A stretch of DNA of 64,000 nt, taken from assembly GCF_007748175.1 (NCBI RefSeq), contig NZ_CP037422.1, forward strand, positions 4,354,234-4,418,233. Reading direction: 5' to 3'. The translations under genes were made by a program, and so were the position numbers. The stretch is from Gimesia aquarii (lineage in GTDB: Bacteria; Planctomycetota; Planctomycetia; Planctomycetales; Planctomycetaceae). The notes beneath the pieces were generated by a model. The model saw nothing but the letters and a program-made list of their open reading frames with translations, was not told where the DNA came from and did not search any database. Shown here piece by piece: positions 46,336 through 55,639 of this stretch. The first letter of the stretch is position 1. Every line of letters starts with the position of its first letter.

Positions 46336-48011
46336 TTTTTCGTTTTTGCCTTCTGTTTGGCTAACTCAAATGGTGCTTTAGGTCCCATACTGAAAAGACG
46401 CGCAGTCTTATCGTAACCCGCAATACACATACGCAGGCCATCCGGATGAAAGTCCAGGTCGTAAGGTACACTTTTTACCTTCTGAGAAAAGAATGGTTTC
46501 TGCTCTCCCAGTTTCCAGAACCAAATCATACCAGAGGAGTTTCCCCCCACGGCTGCGATAAAATCACTCTGGGGGTGAAACCGAACTCCCCAGCAGGTTC
46601 CTTTAAAATTGTCGCTGGGAGTCATGATCGCCAACTGCTTACCAGTTTCCCAATCGAACAAGACCACTGTTGGCACACCTATGCCGGCAAATGCATTGGA
46701 TACCTGACCGATACCGCTAATCGCAAAGTATTTGCCATCCTGGCTGATATCCATTCCACGCACTCCGCCGATATGTCCACGAAATGTGGTATCGTACTTA
46801 TAGATTGCGCTCCCATCAAAGTCACGAACTGTTTTCCAGGTCTTCGTATCCCACTGTTTCAGATTTCCTCTCAAATCGCCAGACAGAAGATATCGACCGC
46901 CAGGATGAAACTTTACATTATAGATTTGATGTTCATGACCTTGCAGCGTTTGAATGAGTTCTGCCTTTTGAATTGACCAGATTTTAACAAGACGATCATT
47001 GCCAGCGGTCGCAACAAGCTTACCATCGGGGCTGACAGAAACACCACGCACATATCCTTTATGTGCCACAATTAAGTGCTTTGGCTTTGGTTGATGAGCA
47101 TTGATATCCCACCAGGCAATTTTTCCCTCATAGGCTCCGGTAACCATCAATGACGTAGAGCCATGCAGATCAAAACGTCTGACCCAACTGTTATGGCCTA
47201 ACAGCTTTGTATTGGCGGCACTGACAAGATCCCAACGATTGAACACGGAGTCTTGAGCACCGGCGAGTAAATAGTTTCCATTCGGATCAATTTTACAAGA
47301 ATACAACGGACGCGTGTGCTGATAGGAGGCGACTTCTCTTAAAAGTTTGGGATCGGCAACGGGCGACTTTTCGCGAAAGAGGCTCGCAATTTCAGTGAAC
47401 TGACTCTCTTTTGTCTTTAAGAATCCCAGTTGTTTTTTCTCTACGGCAACCTGCTTTTTCAGTTCTTCCAGTTTCTTTTGTACTTCTTTTAAAGCTTGAG
47501 CCAAAGCTTTGACTTGCTTTTCGTTGTTAGAAATTTCAATAGAGAGCTGCTCAAGATCAGGCAGAGGCTTAACCGCTTTGAGTGGCTCACTCCCCTTCCG
47601 AGCAGGACTCTTTGCTTTCACTTCGCTCAATCGTTTGAGTTCTGCTCTGGCTTTTTTCAGTAAACTGGAATCTGTTTTGATTTGTTGCTTCGTATCCTGA
47701 ATTGTTTTTTGGATGACTGCGATTTTTGTATTGAGGATTTGAAATTTTTGTGAGAGTGCTTTAACAATTTCAAATTGAGCCGCTGACTGCTTTGACACTT
47801 TCGACACATCCAGTTGTGCATACTTGAGAGCCATAGGCAAAGGCGTGGGACCATGATCAAGAATGGGCTTCACAGCCAGCAGGGGAACCTCAGGGGCTGC
47901 AGGTTTTGCGTCCGGCTTTGCACCCATTACTGGAGATGATAGCGTAACAACAGCATACCCCCCAGCAAGCAGGTAGCTCAGTTTCGAGCAAATCGAATGT
48001 AAAAAACTCAC
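46326..48011 (-). CDS. Secreted WD40-repeat protein with coiled coil
   Basis: 561 residues from a GTG at 48011, with AAGGAG eight bases upstream. A signal peptide spans ~1-30. Residues ~65-215 are a long coiled coil (FEIVKALSQKFQILNTKIAV, LKEVQKKLEELKKQVAVEK). Residues ~230-545 form a WD40 propeller: HNSWVRRFDLHGS, GYVRGVSVSPDGKLVATAGN, LQGHEHQIYNVKFHPGGRYL. It ends in a short basic tail. Its start overlaps the DUF1501 stop (GTGA), making it the last gene of a DUF1549/1553-DUF1501-WD40 operon. The likely role is an extracytoplasmic scaffold for the other two proteins. Confidence 0.92.
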   Translation of the reverse strand: MSFLHSICSKLSYLLAGGYAVVTLSSPVMGAKPDAKPAAPEVPLLAVKPILDHGPTPLPMALKYAQLDVSKVSKQSAAQFEIVKALSQKFQILNTKIAVIQKTIQDTKQQIKTDSSLLKKARAELKRLSEVKAKSPARKGSEPLKAVKPLPDLEQLSIEISNNEKQVKALAQALKEVQKKLEELKKQVAVEKKQLGFLKTKESQFTEIASLFREKSPVADPKLLREVASYQHTRPLYSCKIDPNGNYLLAGAQDSVFNRWDLVSAANTKLLGHNSWVRRFDLHGSTSLMVTGAYEGKIAWWDINAHQPKPKHLIVAHKGYVRGVSVSPDGKLVATAGNDRLVKIWSIQKAELIQTLQGHEHQIYNVKFHPGGRYLLSGDLRGNLKQWDTKTWKTVRDFDGSAIYKYDTTFRGHIGGVRGMDISQDGKYFAISGIGQVSNAFAGIGVPTVVLFDWETGKQLAIMTPSDNFKGTCWGVRFHPQSDFIAAVGGNSSGMIWFWKLGEQKPFFSQKVKSVPYDLDFHPDGLRMCIAGYDKTARLFSMGPKAPFELAKQKAKTKKKK

Positions 48012-49282
48012 GCCAGAATCTCCTTGATCGGCTCTGCCTTCGGGTCTGCTTTCGCAATAGGCTGGCCATTCGGATAAAATTCTTCAGTAGAGTCCAGGCC
48101 CACTGCCTGATAATAGGTGTGAAACAAATGACCGCCGTTGACTTCACGATCGATGACTTTGGTACCCGTTTCATTTGTTTTTCCGGAAACGGCTCCTCCT
48201 TTGATGCCGGCTCCTCCCAAAGCAACCGACCAGGCAGTTCCCCAGTGATCGCGTCCTACTCGTGAATTAATTCTTGGAGTCCGCCCAAATTCACACATGC
48301 AGATGATCAATGTGTGTTCTAATAAACCGCGGTCCGATAAATCAGAGATAAATGTGGCAAACGGCTTGTCAAATTCACCCAGTTGTTCAATATGAAAGTT
48401 GAAGTTCTCAGAATGAGTGTCGTAATTGGTATGCCCTACTTTGACGAAGGTAACTCCTTTTTCAATAAGCTGTCTTGCCATCAAACAATGGCGACCAAAA
48501 TCGTGCTTACCATAGCGCTCAATATCTTTGTCAGAAAAACTACTGAAATCAAAAATATCTCGACGCGCCATGAGAGCAGCCGCTTGATCGAAGGACTCGT
48601 TATAAACTTCGGTATGAGCAGTCTTTCTTTTTTGCTCGAAACGTTGGCTGATTTTATGGCGTAACTTTCTGCGCAGCACATCCCGCTCTGGTTCCATCGA
48701 TTTCGGTAGTTCCAGATTATTGGGTGCCTTACCACCGGATAAGACCAAAGGTGCATGGCGAGGACCTAAAAATGTGGACTCAGTGGAGGAACCACCCACT
48801 CCAATTGAGATGTACCCTGGCAAAGGACTGTCCGGCGGCGCAAGGTGGCTTGAAAACGTAGAACCCAGATAAGGAAACGCAAATCCGGGCTGTTTCTTGC
48901 GACCGGTTTGCATAATGTAATTTCCCTTGCCGTGATCATTTTCTTTCGTATTCACTCCACGCACTAAAGCCAGATGGTGCATTTGTTGCGCGGTATATGG
49001 CAAACGTTCGCTGATATGCACTCCTGGAGCCGATGTAGGAATTGCCAGAAACGGCCCTCCCGTTTCTGTTCCCGGTTTCGGATCCCAGGTTTCTAACTGA
49101 CTGACTCCACCAGACAGCCAGAAAACTACCACCTGCTTTTGCTGGGTTGAAAGTTTTTTTGCGGCTTGAACTTGAGTCATCCCGCTAAAACCGAGCATAC
49201 TTAACGCTCCCGCAGTCGTTCCACCTAAAAATGAACGACGCGTCAGACTCTCATGGGTTCCACAAGCATAATGACAACGCAT
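48008..49282 (-). CDS. DUF1501 family secreted protein
   Basis: 424 residues with a strong ribosome binding site (GGGGAGG) before the ATG. The N-terminus has a Tat-like signal (LTRRSFLGGTTAGALSMLGF). DUF1501 landmarks are QKQVVVFWLSGGVSQLETWD, GVTFVKVGHTNYDTHSENF, LIICMCEFGRTPRINSRVGR and HWGTAWSVALGGAGIKGG. It is a different subgroup from the DUF1501 protein at 16479. It is the middle gene of the three-gene operon, 65 bases after the DUF1549/1553 gene. Its superfamily suggests a metal-dependent hydrolase fold, without a proven reaction. Confidence 0.93.
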   Translation of the reverse strand: MRCHYACGTHESLTRRSFLGGTTAGALSMLGFSGMTQVQAAKKLSTQQKQVVVFWLSGGVSQLETWDPKPGTETGGPFLAIPTSAPGVHISERLPYTAQQMHHLALVRGVNTKENDHGKGNYIMQTGRKKQPGFAFPYLGSTFSSHLAPPDSPLPGYISIGVGGSSTESTFLGPRHAPLVLSGGKAPNNLELPKSMEPERDVLRRKLRHKISQRFEQKRKTAHTEVYNESFDQAAALMARRDIFDFSSFSDKDIERYGKHDFGRHCLMARQLIEKGVTFVKVGHTNYDTHSENFNFHIEQLGEFDKPFATFISDLSDRGLLEHTLIICMCEFGRTPRINSRVGRDHWGTAWSVALGGAGIKGGAVSGKTNETGTKVIDREVNGGHLFHTYYQAVGLDSTEEFYPNGQPIAKADPKAEPIKEILA

Positions 49283-49347
49283 GGCCTCCCCTTCCCTGTC
49301 TTTCGAATTAATTTCTTGACTAAAAAAACTCGATACAAACTGTACTT

Positions 49348-51084
49348 CTAATGATTAAATCGAAATTCGGAAGACATGACTAACGCCCAGATCACATCAC
49401 TTACCGTTTGTGATCGTTTTGTTCCTGCTTTGCCTTGAAGCAATGTTATCACTTCTTCCGTCTCTACTTGATCTGGGTATCGATTTAACACACTGAGATA
49501 TAATTCCTCTGCTACTTTCTCTGATTGATCAGCTGGTACTTTCAAAACTCGATCTGCCGTATTCCCAGTCCTTGGAGTTACAAATCCCTGGATTGCTCCA
49601 TCATTTGATAAATAAAGAATTTGATCAGCTGTGACCTCAAACTCTTTGACAGGTTTACCTGGCAAACCACCAAACAATGACACGAACCGCTTTTCATAAC
49701 CTACCAGTTTTTTTCGCAACGTCTCTTCGGTCAATTTCTCTTTCAGACTTTTCCGATAAATGTCAGTAAAACCTGTTGCCTGTAAGACCGCCCACGCAAA
49801 TTGTTCGGGTGTTAACGGCTTCATGATTGCGTGTGTGAATTGGGATTCATCTAATTCTTTGGCATCTTTCTGGTTGAATGCATCGTTGACACTCGATCGC
49901 TGGTAGGTCTCACTCAACACCAGTTCCCGCAAATACCACTTCAGATCAAATTGATGAGCAATCATCTGATCAGTAAGAGAATCCAGAAGCTCTGGATGTG
50001 AGGGAGGATTATCGGAATGATCTGCATTGAGTGGATGTACCAGTCCTCGCCCCATAATCATAGCCCATAAACGATTTGACATGGTTCGCGCAAAGCGACG
50101 GTTTTGAGGTGAGGTAATCGCAATACCGAGTTGTGCGCGTCTGCTGTATTTTGGAATCGGCCTGACATCTTTGGCTGGCTTAACTTGGTACTCTTCCCCT
50201 TTTTTGAATGCAGGCTCTGAAATTGCAGTACCATTAAATACAACTGGAAGTGTCGTCTCGGGGCCTTTAGATGTTTTATCACGGACCTCAAATACAGATT
50301 CGAATTTCACTTCGCCTTCCGCTTTTTCAGCAAAGACAGTCTGTTTCTTTTTTTTGTCTGTGAACACAAAACTACGAATCAGAAAAGCGGAAAGGCCATA
50401 ATAATGATCCTGCTTCCAATCATTGACATCAGGGTGATCATGACATTGTGCACAAGTTAAATCAGCCCCCAGAAAGATCTCTCCAATATCACGAGTCAAC
50501 TCATTGACGTCTCCATTTCGGGCTAGATAAAAACGTGCTGCTGCCTGAGTTTCTTTATTGGAACCATCGGCTGCAAAGATCTCTCTGACGATTTGATCAA
50601 GGGGCTTATTTTCTGCCACAGATTTCCGTAAAAACTCTTCCCAGGTATTGACGTTGATGTACTTTTTCTTGAGACGACGCATTAACATCACATCTAATTG
50701 CTGTGATATATATCGCGCATATTCTGGTGACTCTAAAAGCTGATTTACCAGAATTTTTCGCTTATCAGAACGACGATCTTCCAAAAATTCTCGTGTCTGC
50801 GTGATTGAAGGGATACGGCCTGTCAGATCGAGATACACTCTTCTTAAAAATTCACTGTCACCACTGAGCGCAGAAACATATTGAGAATCGTCTTTGTATC
50901 GAGCTTGTATCTGCTCATCGATGATTTTATGAAGAGGCTTGACTGATTTCCGCTCTGGCTTTGCGGCAACAATCGGTCCGTCTGATATCTTTGATGATTC
51001 AGCAAGCAGGGGCTGCTCTGCAAGAGCGTTCCCTAAGAACATAACGAGAAGCAAAACGTTAACACGCATGTTTGTTCGAAACAT
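49348..51084 (-). CDS. DUF1549/DUF1553 planctomycete cytochrome-type protein lacking PSCyt1
   Basis: The ATG at 51084 follows AAGGAG, so it is preferred to 51111; length is 578. After a signal peptide, DUF1549 begins near residue 40 (DEQIQARYKDDSQYVSALSG, LRRVYLDLTGRIPSITQTRE) and carries one haem-type motif, CAQCHDHPDVNDW. DUF1553 begins around residue 310 (RRAQLGIAITSPQNRRFART, NRLWAMIMGRGLVHPLNADH, VLSETYQRSS). Unlike the protein at 13083, it has no N-terminal PSCyt1 haem domain, so any electron transfer must use this single CxxCH. It leads the operon with the DUF1501 and WD40 genes. Confidence 0.92.
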   Translation of the reverse strand: MFRTNMRVNVLLLVMFLGNALAEQPLLAESSKISDGPIVAAKPERKSVKPLHKIIDEQIQARYKDDSQYVSALSGDSEFLRRVYLDLTGRIPSITQTREFLEDRRSDKRKILVNQLLESPEYARYISQQLDVMLMRRLKKKYINVNTWEEFLRKSVAENKPLDQIVREIFAADGSNKETQAAARFYLARNGDVNELTRDIGEIFLGADLTCAQCHDHPDVNDWKQDHYYGLSAFLIRSFVFTDKKKKQTVFAEKAEGEVKFESVFEVRDKTSKGPETTLPVVFNGTAISEPAFKKGEEYQVKPAKDVRPIPKYSRRAQLGIAITSPQNRRFARTMSNRLWAMIMGRGLVHPLNADHSDNPPSHPELLDSLTDQMIAHQFDLKWYLRELVLSETYQRSSVNDAFNQKDAKELDESQFTHAIMKPLTPEQFAWAVLQATGFTDIYRKSLKEKLTEETLRKKLVGYEKRFVSLFGGLPGKPVKEFEVTADQILYLSNDGAIQGFVTPRTGNTADRVLKVPADQSEKVAEELYLSVLNRYPDQVETEEVITLLQGKAGTKRSQTVSDVIWALVMSSEFRFNH

Positions 51085-51364
51085 GGGTCTCCTTCCTTCC
51101 GTTCTCTTCAATTGATTCAGATAGTAGAACTATCTGTGGCGGGACGCACAGAACAGCCAAACTGGTCAGCACGTTGTTCGAAGGTCATAACACATCAACA
51201 CATAGGTAGGCGTTTATTTATCGTCTATTTTGCAGTCCCGTCTTCAGCCAGTCAAGTACAAACCGTAGATCTTACATAGGTTTAGGAAAACCAGACCAAG
51301 CAGCTAAATCGCGGCTTGTTTACGTAATCTATCGGTTTTAACAACAACACGGGTCAAGAATAGG

Positions 51365-53017
51365 CTATTTAGCGGCATCAGAAATATCATAACAGGCGGC
51401 CTCTTCACTGTTTCGAACAAAGAGTTTCCCCTGGGCCAATGCCGGGTGATTCCAAGTTTGCCCCTGGATAGCCTGAAAAGTAGCGATCTGCGTGTATTTC
51501 TTTGGATCTGCTTTCACGAGTTCCACACGACCATCTTCTGCCAGAATCAGCAGGTTGTCATTCACTAGAATCATCTGCCCGTAACCATAGCGGCCTCTTT
51601 TCCAGGCTCTTTTTCCTGTCTCCAGATTTAAGCACGTCAGAATTCCCTCATCCAGCCCATAGACAAAACCATCTCGAACTACAGCCGAATTAAACTTGAG
51701 CTTTAAGCTCTTGCTTTTCCAGTCTTCGATTACATCTGGTTCAGCCTGCTGCTCTGATTCACGAATCGTAATCCGCGCAGAACCGGCTCCATAACCAGCA
51801 CCCAGAAAAATAGAGGAAGGTTCAATGACAATCGGTTGAGCCGCGTTCACACCTGCTTGATTGGTCCATGGAAAAAACCATAACGATTTCCCCTCTTGTG
51901 GCGTAAAGCCTTCCAGTCCCTTGGAATGAAATATCAATAATCGCGGTTCTTCATTCAGAATGGAAAGCTGTGGAGAGCTATAGCTTGATTTGTGTTTCCC
52001 ACCTGACCAAACTTTGTCACCTGTCAGTCGGTCCAACGCCACGACGGAGCGCGGATTCACCTTTGAAGTCTCTTGTGGGATCCCCTGATTCACAATCACG
52101 AGATCTTCCCAAATCAATGGAGAGCCCGACATAGCCCATTGTAGATTATCTAGCTTCTCCTCTTCCAGAAGGTCTTTTGACCAGACCAGTTCTCCTGTGA
52201 TCGCATTCAAACAGTTAAGAATTCCGGTTGCCCCCATGGAATAAATCATTCCATCATAAAATGTGGGCGTCGCTCGTGGACCAGGGCCTCCTAAAACCTC
52301 GGTAAATCGAACATAATCATGGTGTGTCCAAATCTGTTTGCCCGACAACGCGTCATAACAAACCACTGTTTCTTTTTCACCACGCTGTTCCTGAGTAAAA
52401 GCACGGTCGCCAATAATCGCAAATGATCCCCAACCAGAACCAACGGGATGTTTCCAGAGTAATTCGGGAGGCCGCACATCCCAATCCGTTCTGATTTTTT
52501 GGTCCCGAACAATACCATCTCGATCAACTCCCCGATAGGCAGGCCAATCTTCAGGAGAAACTTCAAGCGTCGATGAATCTGCGTTTGATTCCTGCGGCAT
52601 TTTCGCAGCCTGTTCAAAATACTTTTCTGCCCTTTGTTCGGCCGTCGGCAGAAAGCGAAATTGAAACCGAGGAACCATGTCTCCTTCAAAACTTTCCACC
52701 CGTAACAGTGAAAAGAAAAGTACAAAAAAGAGAATCGTTCCTAATAAGCCTTTAAAGCGTGCTTTCCAGGAAACACCAGAAATCAACATCCACCAAATCA
52801 ACAAACCAATAAAAATATTTCGAATCCCACCGTAGACGGCAAACACCTGATACGTTCGATCTGGGGCTAATTGGAACCATTGGTAAATTGTGAAACCTAT
52901 TCCAGCGAATAATATCGCGAGTCCCCACTTCCATCTCAGCTTTCGCGTTGGAATAGACTCAGATGAAACTTGATCAGATACTTTGACGCTCTGATCCTCA
53001 GATTCACTGCCCCCCAT
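51365..53017 (-). CDS. Membrane-anchored PQQ-like beta-propeller protein
   Basis: The ATG at 53017 has GGAG at a good distance (the TTG at 53023 does not); length is 550. Three membrane helices occupy ~28-105 (WGLAILFAGIGFTIYQWF, NIFIGLLIWWMLISGV, LLGTILFFVLFFSLL). A propeller of PQQ/BamB-like repeats follows: WPAYRGVDRDGIVRDQKI, VCYDALSGKQIWTHHDYVRF, LDRLTGDKVWSGGKHKSSYS, LNLETGKRAWKRGRYGYGQM. It is not clear that it binds PQQ, and typical quinoprotein residues are not evident. The small membrane protein at 53034 starts just upstream and is probably co-transcribed. Confidence 0.9.
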   Translation of the reverse strand: MGGSESEDQSVKVSDQVSSESIPTRKLRWKWGLAILFAGIGFTIYQWFQLAPDRTYQVFAVYGGIRNIFIGLLIWWMLISGVSWKARFKGLLGTILFFVLFFSLLRVESFEGDMVPRFQFRFLPTAEQRAEKYFEQAAKMPQESNADSSTLEVSPEDWPAYRGVDRDGIVRDQKIRTDWDVRPPELLWKHPVGSGWGSFAIIGDRAFTQEQRGEKETVVCYDALSGKQIWTHHDYVRFTEVLGGPGPRATPTFYDGMIYSMGATGILNCLNAITGELVWSKDLLEEEKLDNLQWAMSGSPLIWEDLVIVNQGIPQETSKVNPRSVVALDRLTGDKVWSGGKHKSSYSSPQLSILNEEPRLLIFHSKGLEGFTPQEGKSLWFFPWTNQAGVNAAQPIVIEPSSIFLGAGYGAGSARITIRESEQQAEPDVIEDWKSKSLKLKFNSAVVRDGFVYGLDEGILTCLNLETGKRAWKRGRYGYGQMILVNDNLLILAEDGRVELVKADPKKYTQIATFQAIQGQTWNHPALAQGKLFVRNSEEAACYDISDAAK

Positions 53018-53033
53018 ACTCAACTCCGATTTA

Positions 53034-53309
53034 TTATTTGAACATTCCTACATAGGCTTTAATCGCACTCGATGCAGGTTTCATATCAGATTTCACAATC
53101 ACAACCAGCGGTGCATACACAGTCTCGACGGACCTCGTGAACGGCTTGAATTTCATTTTGTCTTCAATCCAAACCAGAGGACCTGACATCATGAAGTAGA
53201 GCAACAGAAAAGCGAACAAGCACATCATACTGACTGCTAATTTTTGTCGAATTGTAGGAGGGGTAGAGTCAGTTGTTGATACATCTCTGGAATAGATTGA
53301 GGAGACCAT
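53034..53309 (-). CDS. Small single-pass membrane protein of unknown function
   Basis: 91 residues. A polar N-terminus (MVSSIYSRDVSTTDSTPPTI) is followed by one strong membrane helix at ~28-48 (MMCLFAFLLLYFMMSGPLVW), then a basic and aromatic tail of ~40 residues ending KAYVGMFK. I recognise no family. The gene ends 17 bases before the PQQ-propeller gene on the same strand, which supports it being real and translated with that membrane protein. A helper or anchor role is possible but only guessed. Confidence 0.7.
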   Translation of the reverse strand: MVSSIYSRDVSTTDSTPPTIRQKLAVSMMCLFAFLLLYFMMSGPLVWIEDKMKFKPFTRSVETVYAPLVVIVKSDMKPASSAIKAYVGMFK

Positions 53310-53407
53310 TGTTCATTCACCTTAAAACACGAGTTTTCCTAACTGCATTACTCGGCAAATTCGATATGCGCTTCAATAATTTTCGTCAAAGAACAAATTC
53401 ACTGACA

Positions 53408-54793
53408 TTATTTTTTTTTGAAAGCTGGCAGCCTCTCACCCGTTTCACGATGAAATTCATCAGGTCGACGATTGCGGGGAAGTCGATCATGGGTTTCTGC
53501 CTGCCATTGGTCAAGCGCTGACCGCAGTTCCTGTTGAATCTTTTGATAGTCTTTTTGTCCCGCCAGATTATTTAGCTCATGAGGATCATTCTCTACATCA
53601 TAAAGTTCTTCTGCTGCACGCGGACTCACAAAACAACTTTTCTGATCCTTAGTTAACTTATTTTCATCTCGTAATTGACGCATCTTAACAAACGATTCAC
53701 TGCGCACCGCATCGGCGGGAGGTGTTCCAGGAATATCGGTATAAAAATTTCGAATATATTTATATCGAGGCGTACGAACTGCACGACCGAAATCTTCAAA
53801 ATCGTGCCAATTATGCTCGGCGAAGACATGTGTGCGAGTTGAAGCACCTGGGTTTTGCAGCAATGATTTAAAGCTCTGACCCTGAAATGTTTCGTCAATG
53901 TGTAAGCCAGCCAGGTCGAGAATGGTAGGGGCTAAATCAACGGAACTGATCAAGGAGTCACAAACAGCTTTTGGTTTAATCTGTTTTGGCCAGGTGACAA
54001 TCCAGGGCGTCCGAATCCCGCTATCATAAACAGTGGTCTTACAGCGCGGAAAGGGACGCCCATTATCACTCAGAAACACAATCACTGTATTCGATGACAC
54101 ACCCTGATTCTTCAATTCGTCACGCACCCGCCCGACAACACCATCTAATCTCGTGATTTCGTCATAGTATAGTGCCAGATCATGTCGCACCTCCAGGGTA
54201 TCTGGTAGATAAGGAGGTACAATTACATCCTCGTTTGTGTGAGGTCGTTCTATAATATTTTGCTCATAGGGTCGATGAGGATCAGTAAATGCAAACCACA
54301 TGAAAAACGGTTTGTCTTTAGGTCGCTGTTGAAGAGTTGGAACCCACTGATTGAGTTTGGTTGTCACATGGTTAAATTTCGATTCTGTTGGTTTCCCCAT
54401 ATGCCATTTACCGGCAGAAGCAGTGTAGTAACCTGCCTCTTTTAATTTCTCGACAAAAGTCACCTGACTTTCCGGCAAGGGAAGATGCAGTTGATGCGCT
54501 CCTGTATTGTGCGGGTAACGACCAGTAATGATACTGGCACGGCTGGGACTACAGGAACTGCAAGTTAAGTAGGCATGATTGAATTTCATACCATCCGCAG
54601 CTAACTGATCAAGATGGGGTGTTTGGATTTTAGGATGTCCATAGGCACCACAGTCATCCCAGGCCATATCATCTGCGATGAAGACGATAAAATTGGGTCT
54701 CTCGGCAGGTTGGGTGGCAGCGAATAAATTCGCTGACAGACTATTCAAAACCAGTAACGCGAAAAGCAATATTGTGTACGGCATCAATCTCAT
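53408..54793 (-). CDS. Secreted sulfatase (arylsulfatase/heparan N-sulfatase type)
   Basis: 461 residues with a signal peptide (MRLMPYTILLFALLVLNSL). The sulfatase N-terminus is complete: NFIVFIADDMAWDDCGAYGH gives the metal-binding DD pair. The catalytic motif is C81-S-P-S-R within CSPSRASIITGRYPHN, where C81 becomes formylglycine after modification. FLSDNGRPFPRCKTT is the second metal-binding region. The C-terminal part has YDVENDPHELNNLAGQ, typical of heparan N-sulfatase-like S1_8 members. It probably removes sulfate from algal or animal polysaccharide outside the cytoplasm. No anaerobic sulfatase-maturing enzyme gene lies nearby. It stands alone on the minus strand. Confidence 0.93.
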   Translation of the reverse strand: MRLMPYTILLFALLVLNSLSANLFAATQPAERPNFIVFIADDMAWDDCGAYGHPKIQTPHLDQLAADGMKFNHAYLTCSSCSPSRASIITGRYPHNTGAHQLHLPLPESQVTFVEKLKEAGYYTASAGKWHMGKPTESKFNHVTTKLNQWVPTLQQRPKDKPFFMWFAFTDPHRPYEQNIIERPHTNEDVIVPPYLPDTLEVRHDLALYYDEITRLDGVVGRVRDELKNQGVSSNTVIVFLSDNGRPFPRCKTTVYDSGIRTPWIVTWPKQIKPKAVCDSLISSVDLAPTILDLAGLHIDETFQGQSFKSLLQNPGASTRTHVFAEHNWHDFEDFGRAVRTPRYKYIRNFYTDIPGTPPADAVRSESFVKMRQLRDENKLTKDQKSCFVSPRAAEELYDVENDPHELNNLAGQKDYQKIQQELRSALDQWQAETHDRLPRNRRPDEFHRETGERLPAFKKK

Positions 54794-54829
54794 AGAAATC
54801 TCTTAGTCAACGATAACTGGTCTGAAGTA

Positions 54830-55345
54830 TTAAGGTAAAAAGCGAGAACGTTCTTCCGGGGTTGGCATGCGACAAGTTTCGTGTTTGCCAAAAAGCCGAT
54901 ATCTCGAACCAGCAATCAAACGATAACCAAGGTCTCTGATCGGCAGTGGTATACACCACAGAATCCATCCATAAAAATTCCAGGGAAAGGTCAATAGCCA
55001 CAATAATCTGACGACAGCAGCCGAACGTCGATAGAGATGATTTCCATCTGTAGGACGGAAAACAACCGTGTCAACATGCTGAATATCTTCCTCACTTAAA
55101 AGTTGCTTCGCAGTTTCCCCCTGTAAGGGAGAATAGAAAAGGCGCACGTTTTTATCTCTGACGAGCGCAAAATCGACACTGGAATTACAGAGTCCACAAA
55201 TACCATCAAAAAACAGAATCGGCTTTTTGATATCAGGATTCATGGCACTGTGCTCTGTTTGACGCGCGCTCAAAGAGACATTCTCCTGAGGCAACTCAGA
55301 AGTATTATTTTGAACAGTCTGATCTAGGGCCGCTGATTTATTCAT
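54830..55345 (-). CDS. DCC-family (DUF393) thiol-disulfide oxidoreductase-like protein
   Basis: 171 residues. The first ~40 form a polar extension; a start at 55243 would remove it and begin at MNPDIKKPILFFDG. The family motif DGICGLCNSSVDF carries the CxxC pair that names the DCC group. FYSPLQGETAKQLLSEED and the C-terminal FPWNFYGWILWCIPLPIRDL complete the domain. The CxxC could act in thiol exchange, but no member's substrate is firmly known. It lies just upstream of the sulfatase gene on the same strand with ~35 bases between, so co-transcription is possible. Confidence 0.87.
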   Translation of the reverse strand: MNKSAALDQTVQNNTSELPQENVSLSARQTEHSAMNPDIKKPILFFDGICGLCNSSVDFALVRDKNVRLFYSPLQGETAKQLLSEEDIQHVDTVVFRPTDGNHLYRRSAAVVRLLWLLTFPWNFYGWILWCIPLPIRDLGYRLIAGSRYRLFGKHETCRMPTPEERSRFLP

Positions 55346-55468
55346 CTGATTTCATACCTAAACCTTGAAATAAGCTGAAAAGGGCCTGAAAAAACCTGAA
55401 GCGGACTCACATCACCTAATATTATACGGAACAAGTATTTATCTCTAGTAGTTTTTTTGGTCTTTGGG

Positions 55469-55487
55469 GGGAATCCCAGGGATTCCC
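55469..55487. repeat. Eight-base inverted repeat with three-base loop
   Basis: GGGAATCC (55469-55476) and GGATTCCC (55480-55487) form a perfect stem with a CAG loop, inside G/C-rich flanks (TTGGG before, CCCAAGG after). It lies in the ~290-base divergent region between the DCC gene and the VWA gene. A T5 run follows on the plus strand. It could be an operator or a weak terminator. Confidence 0.5.
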
Positions 55488-55639
55488 AAGGTTTTTCATG
55501 GAGAATGAGTATGCCTGACGCTGCGATCAATCCATTTCTTTCTGTCGTTTAATGTAAATCGACGCTAGAATAACAAAGGAAACTAAATAGAAGTCCTTTT
55601 AATGGGCTCGCTTTTGATCGATTTCCTTAAGAGAAATGC

